Positions 1 through 5,619 of a stretch of 10,048 nucleotides of DNA are shown piece by piece. Each line of letters opens with the position of its first letter. Position 1 is the first letter of the stretch. The translations under genes were made by a program, and so were the position numbers. Source of the stretch: Desulfocurvus sp. (lineage in GTDB: Bacteria > Desulfobacterota > Desulfovibrionia > Desulfovibrionales > Desulfovibrionaceae). Under the pieces are notes generated by a model. That model had not been told where the DNA came from and did no database searches. It worked only from the letters and a program-made list of their open reading frames with translations. Location: NCBI RefSeq assembly GCF_023230885.1, contig NZ_JALNWM010000124.1, positions 1-10,048 on the forward strand. The letters are read 5' to 3'.

Positions 1-177
1 GATCGGCCGCCTGGCCGCGTCCATGCGCGAGATGGGCGCCAAGCTGCGCTCCATCGTCGCCGAGGTCCAGGCCGCCACGGACAACGTCAGCTCCGGGGCC
101 CAGGAGCTGTCCGCCTCCTCGGAGAGCCTGTCCCAGGGCGCCACCGAGCAGGCCGCCAGCGTGGAGGAGATTTCCGG
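1..177 (+). pseudogene. Methyl-accepting chemotaxis protein, internal fragment
   Basis: The frame opening at base 2 reads the end of a HAMP linker (IGRLAASMREMGAKLRSIV) and then the start of a receptor signalling domain, with the stretches ELSASSESLSQGATEQAASV and VEEIS. This pattern is typical of Desulfovibrio-type chemoreceptors, which sense ligands and control the CheA kinase at the inner membrane. The N-terminal sensor part lies outside the window. The long helical methylation and CheW-binding hairpin that should follow VEEIS is absent. The frame runs on only into unrelated out-of-register sequence and stops near 226. The break coincides with a GATC at 177-180, and the window itself begins with GATC. 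I read it as a truncated piece joined to foreign sequence, by rearrangement or by a cloning, ligation or assembly artefact. The family call is firm; the cause of the break is inferred. Confidence 0.85.
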
Positions 178-182
178 ATCGT
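172..182. other. Chimeric junction at a GATC site
   Basis: Chemoreceptor codons are recognisable up to ATT TCC at 170-175. Ligase-like codons are recognisable from ATC at 178, in a frame shifted relative to the receptor. The join therefore falls on or next to GATC at 177-180. The receptor piece also begins with GATC at 1-4, so it is bounded by the same tetranucleotide on both sides. No insertion-sequence ends or target-site duplications are visible. The break is seen directly; that a GATC ligation or an assembly error caused it is inference. Confidence 0.6.
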
Positions 183-486
183 CATCGAGACGGGGCTGGT
201 GGGCTTGGCGCTGTTCGCGTTTTTGATGCTGCGGGCCTGGGCCGTGGCCCGGGGGGTCTTCGCCCGCGCGCGCGACGAGCTGGAGCGCGGGCTGTGCATG
301 GGGTTCCTGGCGGGCTTCGCCGGGCTGCTGGTCCATGCCCTGTCGGCCAACACCTTCATCATCGGCCGGATCATGGAGCCGTTCTGGTTCACCCTGGGCA
401 TGGTGGTCATGCTGCCGCGGCTGGAGGACGCCCGGGGTCGGCGCCTGTGGGCCGACGAGCCCGGGCCCGGCGCCACGGCGCCCTGA
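178..486 (+). pseudogene. O-antigen ligase/polymerase-like membrane protein, C-terminal fragment
   Basis: From base 178 the frame reads IVIETGLVGLALFAFLMLR, the usual 'E-T-G-L-x-G' segment and membrane helix near the C-terminus of the Wzy/WaaL O-antigen ligase superfamily. A basic loop follows, then a segment with LVHALSAN, FIIGRIMEPFWF and a last hydrophobic stretch, and a short polar tail ending at TGA 484-486. Full proteins have roughly 400 or more residues and 10-12 membrane helices and join glycan to lipid A or polymerise repeat units at the inner membrane. Only about 100 residues are present, without the large periplasmic loop. No start codon or ribosome site belongs to it; the in-frame GTG at 199 lies inside the conserved segment and has no ribosome site. 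Sequence upstream of 178 is from a chemoreceptor in another frame, so the N-terminal part is missing. The tail ends 13 bp before the stop of the opposing lipoprotein gene. Confidence 0.7.
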
Positions 487-499
487 GCCCGCGCGGGGG

Positions 500-1237
500 T
501 CAGGGCGCGGCGGCGCGGAGCACGCCCAGCAGCCGGGCGGCCTCCGGGGCCGGGGCGTGGCTGCGCTCCAGGACCAGCCCCCGGGGCGTGGCTCCGGGGG
601 TGTAGAGCGCGGCGTTGGCCTCGGTGTCGGGGAAGATGCCCGTGCCGTCCAGGGCCACCCCGGCGAACAGGCCGTCCGCCCGGGAGAAATAGGCCGCCCC
701 GCCGTCGTAGGTCATGGACGAAACCTGCCGCTCCAGGCCCTGACCCGGGGCGGCGGCGAGCATTTCGGCGTCCAGGGTGAAGCCGTTTTGCAGCGTACCC
801 TCAAGGCTTGGTCCGTCCAGCAGCACCAGGGCGAAGGCCGTTTCGGACACTCCGGCCTGGAATCCGGCACTGCCCCCGGCCAGGCGCACCAGGGCCGGAG
901 CGCCCCAGGCGCCGCCCGCCCCGCGGCCCACGACGACCGCCTCGCCCCCGGCGCCGCCAAGCAGGAATCCCGCCTTGACGAACCGGGGGGCGACCAGCAC
1001 GCCCCGGCCCCGGCCCAGGGCCTGGCGCAGGGCCGGGCCCTGCGGGCCTTGCAGCAGCACGTCCAGGGTTCCGGCGGCCAGGTCCAGAACCCGCTGGCCG
1101 CGCGCGGCGGCCTCGGCGGCGGGCGGGGCGGAGGTGCCCTGGCCGCCGACGGCGGCGCAGGCGGCCAGGATCAGGGCGGCGGCCAGGCCCGCCAGCAGGC
1201 GGCCCGGGCGCAGGGGCAGGCGATGGGTGCGGGGCAT
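500..1237 (-). CDS. SYLF/Ysc84-type lipoprotein
   Basis: This 245-residue protein starts with a basic N-terminus and a hydrophobic stretch ending in the lipobox LAAC, with lipidated Cys27, so it should be exported and membrane-anchored. The mature part matches the SYLF (Ysc84, DUF500) pattern: RGVLVAPRFVKAGFLLGGAGG near residues 85-105, and the C-terminal signature SSMTYDGGAAYFSRADGLFAG, then VALDGTGI and D-x-x-AN-x-x-LY. SYLF domains bind phosphoinositides in eukaryotes; bacterial lipoprotein members have no settled function. The ATG at 1237-1235 is preceded by GAGGA at 1249-1245 with 7-nt spacing. It lies 35 bp downstream of the rhodanese-YceI gene on the same strand with no terminator between, so the two are probably cotranscribed. 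It converges on the ligase fragment 13 bp away. Family assignment is good from motifs; function is unknown. Confidence 0.85.
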   Translation of the reverse strand: MPRTHRLPLRPGRLLAGLAAALILAACAAVGGQGTSAPPAAEAAARGQRVLDLAAGTLDVLLQGPQGPALRQALGRGRGVLVAPRFVKAGFLLGGAGGEAVVVGRGAGGAWGAPALVRLAGGSAGFQAGVSETAFALVLLDGPSLEGTLQNGFTLDAEMLAAAPGQGLERQVSSMTYDGGAAYFSRADGLFAGVALDGTGIFPDTEANAALYTPGATPRGLVLERSHAPAPEAARLLGVLRAAAP

Positions 1238-1272
1238 GGCGGATTCCTCGCGGGTGGGGGTGGGTGCCGGGG

Positions 1273-2193
1273 TCAACGGGCCACCAGGGTCACGTCCAGG
1301 CTGACCATGTCGTGGATCAGGTGCCTGCCCAGGCGGCGGAAGAGCCGGCCCGAGCCGTAGTCCAGGCCCCAGCGCGTGCGGTCCAGGTCGAAATGGGCCT
1401 TCAGGCTGACCCCGCCGTCCACGGGGGCCAGGCTCAGGGGCAGGGCCAGGGGTTCGATGCGCCCGCGCAGCAGCAGCTCGCCGCGGACGTGGTAGTTCGT
1501 GGCGCCGGGGGCCGCCCCATCCAGGAACTCCGACTGGACCACCGTGAACTCCGCCCGGGGGTGGCGCGCGGCGAAGAGGAAATCGTCGGACAGCAGGTGG
1601 CGCACCAGCAGGGCCCGCAGTCCGGGGTCCGCGAGATCGTCGTCGGCCAGGGAGTCCAGGGGCATGGAGAATCCGCCGCCGACCTTGCCGCCCACCACGC
1701 GGATGGCGCCCTGGTCCACGGCCAGGGTGCCGGTGTGCCGGGCGGTGGCGCTGCGCCCGGTCCAGACCACCGAGCTTTCGGCGGGCACCACGGTCCACGA
1801 ACCCTCGGGGGGCAGGGCCTTGTGGTCTTCGGGCAGCGCCCCGTGGCCCTCCACGGGCAGGCCCTGGCGCAGCCAGTCGGCCATGCCCCCGGCCAGCATG
1901 TAGACCCGGGAAAAGCCCATGCGCACGAGCTTGGCGGCGGCGGCGGGCGCGTCGCGGGTCTGGCCGTCCTCGCCGTAGACCACCACGGGGGTCTCGGCCT
2001 TCGGGTCGGCCCCGGCGGCGGCCGCCAGTTCGGGGAAGTCCATCTGGAAGACGCAGGCCGTGCGCGCCCCGGGCAGGCGGCGCGCGGCGTGGACCTCGGG
2101 CGGCAGCACGTCCAGCAGGACCACGGGGCGGCCCTCGTCCAGCCACTGTTTGAGTTCCTGGGAGGCGATGCGGGTATAGTTGGTGTCTTGCAT
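1273..2193 (-). CDS. Rhodanese-like (cysteine-less) plus YceI-like fusion protein
   Basis: This 306-residue protein has no signal peptide or membrane segment and is probably cytoplasmic. Residues about 8-116 are a rhodanese-like domain with VVLLDVLPPEVHAARRLPGA, PVVVYGEDGQTR and GFSRVYMLAGGMADWLRQG. The active-site loop normally reads VVYC-x-x-G-x-R; here the catalytic Cys position is Gly74, so sulfur transfer by the usual persulfide is not expected. The only Cys is residue 47. Residues about 131-306 fit the YceI family: an opening W-x-V-x-P-A-E-S-S-V-x-W strand, HTGTL, and an end containing FDLDRTRWGLDYGSG and HDMVSLDVTLVA. YceI proteins are lipocalin-like barrels that bind isoprenoid or amphiphilic ligands and are usually periplasmic, so a cytoplasmic one joined to rhodanese is notable. 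ATG 2193-2191 has AAGGA at 2203-2199, 5 nt away. It is the first gene of a pair with the SYLF lipoprotein. A ligand-sensing role is speculation. Confidence 0.85.
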   Translation of the reverse strand: MQDTNYTRIASQELKQWLDEGRPVVLLDVLPPEVHAARRLPGARTACVFQMDFPELAAAAGADPKAETPVVVYGEDGQTRDAPAAAAKLVRMGFSRVYMLAGGMADWLRQGLPVEGHGALPEDHKALPPEGSWTVVPAESSVVWTGRSATARHTGTLAVDQGAIRVVGGKVGGGFSMPLDSLADDDLADPGLRALLVRHLLSDDFLFAARHPRAEFTVVQSEFLDGAAPGATNYHVRGELLLRGRIEPLALPLSLAPVDGGVSLKAHFDLDRTRWGLDYGSGRLFRRLGRHLIHDMVSLDVTLVAR

Positions 2194-2259
2194 GGTCGTC
2201 CTTGGGGCAGGGGGTGGCGGGCGTCGGGCCTCGGCCCGGGCTTGCATTCGTGCGCCGCC

Positions 2260-2288
2260 AGTGTAAGCATTCCCCCGGCGTTTGACCA
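2260..2288 (-). promoter_or_regulatory. Candidate sigma-70 promoter for the rhodanese-YceI operon
   Basis: On the minus strand, TGGTCA (2288-2283) and TACACT (2265-2260) are separated by 17 bp; each matches four of six consensus bases. This would give a leader of roughly 60 nt to the ATG at 2193. The site lies in the 117-bp divergent gap shared with the hydrolase gene. Base matching only. Confidence 0.35.
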
Positions 2289-2298
2289 GCGCCGGACC

Positions 2299-2303
2299 GG
2301 AGG
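2299..2303 (+). promoter_or_regulatory. Ribosome binding site deciding the GTG start of the hydrolase gene
   Basis: GGAGG sits 7 nt before GTG 2311-2313. An in-frame ATG at 2323 has no comparable site at the right distance, so GTG is preferred. Confidence 0.75.
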
Positions 2304-2310
2304 CACCCCC

Positions 2311-3141
2311 GTGAAACTGTGCATGCTCGTGGACAACCAGGCCGTCATCGACAGGTATCTGCTGGCCGAACCGGCCCTGGCCGTGCTGGTGGAGCACGGC
2401 GGGACGCGGGTGCTTTTCGACGCCGGGTATTCCGACGTGCTCACGCGCAACGCCCAGGCCCTGGGCGAGGACCTGGCCCGCCTGGACTGGGTGGCCCTGT
2501 CCCACGGGCACCAGGACCACACCTGGGGCCTGCACGCCCTCATCCGCGCCCAGGGCGGCGCCGCCGCGCGCACGGGGCGCGTGCCCCGGCCCAGGCTGGT
2601 GGCCCATCCCGGCGTCTTCGACTCCCGCGGGGCCGACGGCCTGCCCGAGATCGGCGCGCTGCTCACCTGGGACAAGGCCGCCCGCCATTTCGAACCCGTG
2701 CCCGAGGCCGGGCCGCGCGAGCTGGCCCCGGGGCTGTTTTTTCTGGGCGAGGTGCCCCGTGTGCTGGACTTCGAGCCGCCCGTGGCTCTGGGGCGGCGCG
2801 AGGACGGCACGCCGGACTTCGTGCCCGACGACACCGCCCTGGCCTGCGTCACGCGGCGGGGGCTGGTGGTGCTTACGGGCTGCGCCCATGCCGGGGTCTG
2901 CAACACCGTGCTGCACGCCCTGGCCGTGACGGGGCGGCGCAGGGTGCGCGCCGTGCTGGGCGGGATGCACCTGCTGGACGCGCCCGCCGCGCGCCTGGAG
3001 GCCACGGCGGGGTTCCTGGGCGGGCTGGGCCTGGAAGCCCTGTACCCCTGCCATTGCACGGACTTCGCGGCCCGGGCGGCCCTGGCCCGGCGCTGCCCGG
3101 TGCGCGAGACCGGGGTGGGCGCGCGCCTGGATTTTTCCTAG
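2311..3141 (+). CDS. MBL-fold metallohydrolase, dihydropterin-phosphate-synthase-like (COG1237 type)
   Basis: This 276-residue protein has the metallo-beta-lactamase metal motif LSHGHQDHTWGL (H65, H67, D69, H70), followed by TGCAHAGVCNTV (H193), LGGMHLL (H220) and YPCHCT (Cys247-His248-Cys249). That order of motifs, including GC-x-HAG-x-x-NT and PCHCT, marks the COG1237 branch. Automated annotation often calls it 7,8-dihydropterin-6-yl-methyl-4-(beta-D-ribofuranosyl)aminobenzene-5'-phosphate synthase, after the archaeal methanopterin enzyme. Two metal ions, probably zinc, are expected. There is no signal peptide, so it acts in the cytoplasm. The true substrate is uncertain, because sulfate reducers of this kind are not generally known to make methanopterin; 'MBL-fold hydrolase' is the safe name. 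It is divergent from the rhodanese-YceI gene across 117 bp. Length is normal and all metal ligands appear intact. Confidence 0.88.
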   Translation: MKLCMLVDNQAVIDRYLLAEPALAVLVEHGGTRVLFDAGYSDVLTRNAQALGEDLARLDWVALSHGHQDHTWGLHALIRAQGGAAARTGRVPRPRLVAHPGVFDSRGADGLPEIGALLTWDKAARHFEPVPEAGPRELAPGLFFLGEVPRVLDFEPPVALGRREDGTPDFVPDDTALACVTRRGLVVLTGCAHAGVCNTVLHALAVTGRRRVRAVLGGMHLLDAPAARLEATAGFLGGLGLEALYPCHCTDFAARAALARRCPVRETGVGARLDFS

Positions 3142-3165
3142 CGCGGCGGTCCTGTTTCTCCGAAA

Positions 3166-3194
3166 GTGACACAAGGCGGGAAAGCGGCTAGGGT
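3166..3194 (+). promoter_or_regulatory. Probable sigma-70 promoter of the histidine-rich gene
   Basis: GTGACA (3166-3171, five of six bases of the -35 consensus) is followed after 17 bp by TAGGGT (3189-3194), which keeps the most conserved -10 bases T, A and final T. Transcription would begin near 3201 and leave a leader of about 50 nt. A short TTTC-TCC-GAAA palindrome (3155-3165) abuts the -35 box and could be part of an operator. The promoter starts 25 bp after the hydrolase stop, so the histidine-rich gene can be expressed independently. Confidence 0.5.
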
Positions 3195-3221
3195 GGAACA
3201 GACGGATACTCACCATCAATA

Positions 3222-3236
3222 CTTTCCGCCGGAAAG
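3222..3236. promoter_or_regulatory. Inverted repeat CTTTCC-GCC-GGAAAG in the leader
   Basis: A perfect 6-bp inverted repeat with a 3-bp centre lies between the likely transcription start and the ribosome site (AGGAGA, 3240-3245) of the histidine-rich gene. It could be a protein-binding operator or a small RNA hairpin beside the ribosome site. Its core, TTTCC-N3-GGAAA, recurs upstream of valS at 6963-6975. No known regulator is recognised. Confidence 0.4.
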
Positions 3237-3250
3237 GCCAGGAGAGCGCC

Positions 3251-3601
3251 ATGTGCCAGAATTGCGGGTGCGGCCCCAAGAAGCCGAGCAAGTACGAGCA
3301 GCTGATGCGCGAGCACGACCACGTTCATGACCACGATCATGACCACGACCACGGGCATGCGCACACCCACGAGCATCCCCACGCCCACGCCCATACCCAT
3401 GAGCACGACCACGGCGGCGAGGTCCATGCCCATGAGCACACCCATGAGCATGCCCACGAGCACGACCACGACCACGGGCATGGGCACAGCCACGGGCACG
3501 ACCACGGCCACGGGCACAGCCATGAGCACCACCATCACCACGACCACGATCACGATCACGACCACGCCCACCAGGGCTCGGGCCACGACCACAAGCACTA
3601 G
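3251..3601 (+). CDS. Histidine-rich metal-binding protein with HypB-like CxxCGC head
   Basis: The 116-residue product begins MCQNCGCGPKKPSKYEQLMR and then becomes an almost uninterrupted run of His alternating with Asp, Glu, Gly, Ala, Thr or Ser, including one run of five His. I count about 47 His, or 40%. The CxxCGC head resembles the high-affinity nickel site at the extreme N-terminus of HypB, the nickel-loading GTPase of [NiFe] hydrogenase assembly, and many HypB proteins carry a His-rich stretch just after it. No GTPase domain follows here: translation ends at TAG 3599-3601. It is thus like a free-standing HypB metal-storage segment, probably cytoplasmic and probably binding nickel, zinc or cobalt. 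The ATG is supported by AGGAGA at 3240-3245. A YkgJ-type cysteine-cluster gene follows 151 bp later. Metal binding is well supported by composition; the particular metal is inferred. Confidence 0.85.
   Translation: MCQNCGCGPKKPSKYEQLMREHDHVHDHDHDHDHGHAHTHEHPHAHAHTHEHDHGGEVHAHEHTHEHAHEHDHDHGHGHSHGHDHGHGHSHEHHHHHDHDHDHDHAHQGSGHDHKH
3308..3600 (+). repeat. Low-complexity CAY-GAN hexamer tract encoding alternating histidine
   Basis: Nearly every second codon is CAC or CAT, alternating with GAC, GAG, GGC, GCC or ACC, giving imperfect 6-bp periodicity over almost 300 bp. This invites slippage or unequal recombination and so length variation between strains. CAT and CAC are mixed, so the tract is not a fresh exact-repeat expansion. 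Confidence 0.7.
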
Positions 3602-3632
3602 GCCGCGCTGGCGCGCCGCCACGGACCCCAGG

Positions 3633-3662
3633 GCCCCCCGGAGCGCGAGCGTCCCGGGGGGC
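3633..3662 (+). terminator. Possible terminator hairpin after the histidine-rich gene
   Basis: GCCCCCCGG (3633-3641) pairs perfectly with CCGGGGGGC (3654-3662) around a 12-nt loop, 31 bp after the stop codon. Only a scattered T-containing stretch follows, so termination may be weak or factor-dependent, and read-through into the YkgJ gene is possible. The remaining gap to 3740 holds further small GC-rich inverted repeats, including GGGTT/AACCC at 3688-3702, but no convincing promoter. Confidence 0.4.
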
Positions 3663-3742
3663 TCCGTTGTCCCTTGCCCGGGGCGCCGGGTTGATGTAAC
3701 CCCCTTCGGGTCGCCGCCGCGCGCGGCGCCCAACGCACAACC

Positions 3743-3747
3743 GGAGG
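3743..3747 (+). promoter_or_regulatory. Ribosome binding site for the GTG start of the YkgJ gene
   Basis: GGAGG stands 5 nt before GTG 3753-3755. The open frame continues upstream over unrelated sequence, including the out-of-frame histidine tract, so this site fixes the start. Confidence 0.75.
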
Positions 3748-3752
3748 TTCCC

Positions 3753-4430
3753 GTGGACGAGCTGGAACGCATCAAGAAGCGCACCCGCTGCGAGCGGTGC
3801 GGCCACTGCTGCGACAAGGGCGGCCCCGCCCTGCATCGCGAGGACCTGCCCCTTTTCGAACGCGGGGTGCTGGGCTACGCCCAGGTGTTCACCCTGCGCC
3901 GGGGCGAGCTGGTGGAGGAGTCCGTGGAGGGCGGCCTCCTGCCCCTGGACGCCGAGCTGGTCAAGGTGCGCGGCCAGGGCAACCGCTGGACCTGCCTGTT
4001 CTACGACGACGACGGCAAGCAGTGCAGCATCTACGAGGACCGGCCCGCCGAGTGCCGGGCCTTCAACTGCTGGGCGCCCGACGAACTGAAGGCCATGTAC
4101 CGCTCCGGGCGCATCGGCCGGGCGGACCTGGTGCCCGAGGGCAGCGCCCTGCGCCAGCTGGTGGACGAGCACGAGGCGCGCTGCTCCTGCCTGCGCGTGG
4201 GCGAGCTGGCCGACGCGTTCCTTGGCGGCGACGAGGGCGCCGGACGCGAGCTGGTGGACACCATCACCTACGACGCGGCCTTCCGTGCGGCCTTCGCCGA
4301 GCGCGCGGGGGTGGGCGAGGAGGAGATGAATTTCCTGTTCGGCCGGCCCCTGCATGCGGCCGTGGGCCAGTACGGCCTGGAGGTCGGGCGGGAGAACGAC
4401 CGCTACTTCGTGCGCAAGGCCCGGGACTGA
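3753..4430 (+). CDS. YkgJ-family cysteine-cluster protein
   Basis: This 225-residue protein carries the family signature CERCGHCC (CxxCxxCC, Cys13, 16, 19 and 20) near its N-terminus. It also has the second cluster TCLFYDDDGKQCSIYEDRPAECRAFNC (Cys81, 91, 101 and 106), and an extra CSC pair at 144-146. This is the pattern of the YkgJ/UPF0153 group, predicted to chelate zinc, iron or an iron-sulfur centre; the biochemical role is not established. The C-terminal third is helical and acidic with no recognised motif. There is no signal peptide. It starts at GTG, 151 bp after the histidine-rich gene on the same strand, so the two metal-binding proteins may be cotranscribed or share a function; an internal hairpin argues for at least partial uncoupling. 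It ends 20 bp before a strong hairpin. Confidence 0.88.
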   Translation: MDELERIKKRTRCERCGHCCDKGGPALHREDLPLFERGVLGYAQVFTLRRGELVEESVEGGLLPLDAELVKVRGQGNRWTCLFYDDDGKQCSIYEDRPAECRAFNCWAPDELKAMYRSGRIGRADLVPEGSALRQLVDEHEARCSCLRVGELADAFLGGDEGAGRELVDTITYDAAFRAAFAERAGVGEEEMNFLFGRPLHAAVGQYGLEVGRENDRYFVRKARD

Positions 4431-4450
4431 CCTCCCGGACCGGCCCGCGC

Positions 4451-4485
4451 CAGGGGGCGCCCGCACGGCGTGCGGGCGCCCCCTG
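4451..4485. terminator. Bidirectional terminator hairpin between convergent genes
   Basis: CAGGGGGCGCCCGCAC (4451-4466) and its exact reverse complement (4470-4485) form a 16-bp perfect stem with a GGC loop. It lies 20 bp after the YkgJ stop on one side and 21 bp after the AI-2E transporter stop on the other, so it can serve both strands. The plus strand has only a short TTT shortly after, and the minus strand no T tract, so it may act mainly as a strong stem. Confidence 0.75.
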
Positions 4486-4506
4486 CGCGTTTCGGGGTCC
4501 GGCGGG

Positions 4507-5619
4507 CTACGGCGCGGGTGGCGGCCCCTCGCCGGTGACCAGCCGCTGGTACCACGCCCAGCACAGGCAGGTCATGGGGATGGCGATGAGCAGCCCGAGC
4601 ATGCCCAGCAGCTTGCCCCACACCGACAGCGACAGCAGGATGAACGCGGGCGAAAGCCCCGTGGCGTCGCCCATGATGCGCGGCACGAGCACCGCGTCCT
4701 GGAGGAGCTGGACCACGGCGAACACCGCCAGGATCAGCAGCAGGACCGTCCACAGGCTTGTGCCCGTCTCCAGGGCGTGGACCGCGCCCAGGAAGAACGC
4801 GGGCACGAAACCGGCGATCTGCAGGTAGGGCACCATGTTCAGCAGGCCGATGAACAGCCCGAGCAGGATGCCCAGGGGCAGGCCGATGAGCGCGAAGCCC
4901 ACAGCGAACAGCACGCCCACCAGCGCCGCCACCAGGGCCTGGGCCCGGAAGTAGCGGCCCATGGCCAGGCGGAAGTCCCCGGCCAGCTCGGCGACCCAGC
5001 CCCGGTGCCGGGGCGGCAGGGCCCGGGTCCAGCCCGCGCGCAGGCGTTCGTAGTCCAGCAGCAGGAAAACCACATACAGCAGCAGCACCACCAGCCCGGC
5101 CAGGGCCCCGGCCACGCCCGCCGCCCCGCGCAGCACGCCCCACACCCCGGGCAGCACCTTGCCCGCCACGGCCTTGCCCAGAGCCAGGGCGTCGCCGCTG
5201 CCGAACAGGGCCTGCACGTCCGGGCGGGCGGCGATCTCGCGCAGGGCCTGCCACAGGTCGGCGGGCAGGCGCTCGGCGGCGCGCGCCGCCAGTTCCGAGT
5301 TCTGCACCACCTCGCGCAGCAGCGCGCCCATGTGGCGCACCTCGGCCCCCACCAGCGGCGCCACGGCCGTGACGGCCAGCCCCAGGCCCAGGGCCGCCAG
5401 CAGCAGCGCGGCGAACACAGCCGGGGCCCGGCGCTTGAACACGCGCTCCAGCAGCAGCACCAGCGGATGCATGAGGTACGCCGCCAGCAGCGCCGCCGCG
5501 AAGGGCGCCAGCACATCGGACAGGTAGGCCGCAAGCCACACCAGGGCCGCCAGGACTCCGGCCCCCAGGGCCAGACGCACCACGCGGTCGAAGGTGTAGG
5601 GGGTCTGGTTCTGGATCAT
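4507..5619 (-). CDS. AI-2E family transporter
   Basis: This 370-residue integral membrane protein has the usual length and layout of the AI-2E (PerM/YdiK/TqsA) family: two or three N-terminal helices up to about residue 90, a soluble helical stretch with EVRHMGALLREVVQNSELAA, then a block of five or so helices. Family signatures are visible: GLPLGILLGLFIGLLNMVPY followed by LQIAGFVPAFF, and near the end VPRIMGDATGLSPAFILLSL followed by WGKLLGMLGLLIAIP. Members export or move small molecules or ions across the inner membrane; E. coli TqsA affects autoinducer-2 release and others act as sodium/proton antiporters, so the substrate cannot be named here. The ATG overlaps the stop of the upstream amidotransferase-like gene as ATGA. 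GGGAGG lies 4 nt before the start, inside the upstream gene, so translation is probably coupled. Confidence 0.9.
   Translation of the reverse strand: MIQNQTPYTFDRVVRLALGAGVLAALVWLAAYLSDVLAPFAAALLAAYLMHPLVLLLERVFKRRAPAVFAALLLAALGLGLAVTAVAPLVGAEVRHMGALLREVVQNSELAARAAERLPADLWQALREIAARPDVQALFGSGDALALGKAVAGKVLPGVWGVLRGAAGVAGALAGLVVLLLYVVFLLLDYERLRAGWTRALPPRHRGWVAELAGDFRLAMGRYFRAQALVAALVGVLFAVGFALIGLPLGILLGLFIGLLNMVPYLQIAGFVPAFFLGAVHALETGTSLWTVLLLILAVFAVVQLLQDAVLVPRIMGDATGLSPAFILLSLSVWGKLLGMLGLLIAIPMTCLCWAWYQRLVTGEGPPPAP

Noticed and set aside
1..486. A genuine chemoreceptor-ligase fusion protein
   Set aside because: The two parts are in different reading frames, and each lacks its essential remaining domain.
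335..1360. Plus-strand open frame across the SYLF lipoprotein gene
   Set aside because: Composition is Gly/Gln/Ala-rich shadow sequence. The minus-strand reading has a lipobox, SYLF motifs and a ribosome site.
1264..2310. Plus-strand extension of the hydrolase frame far upstream of GTG 2311
   Set aside because: It is the shadow of the rhodanese-YceI gene. The MBL fold begins at 2311 with GGAGG before it.
3308..3600. CRISPR-like or tandem-repeat array
   Set aside because: The periodicity is 6 bp and codon-based within one open frame; there are no spacers of constant length.
3188..3817. Antisense frame with a long Val/Met-rich hydrophobic stretch opposite the histidine tract
   Set aside because: The reverse complement of CAC/CAT codons gives GTG/ATG, so the membrane-like sequence is a mirror of the His repeats. 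No ribosome site or family pattern supports it.
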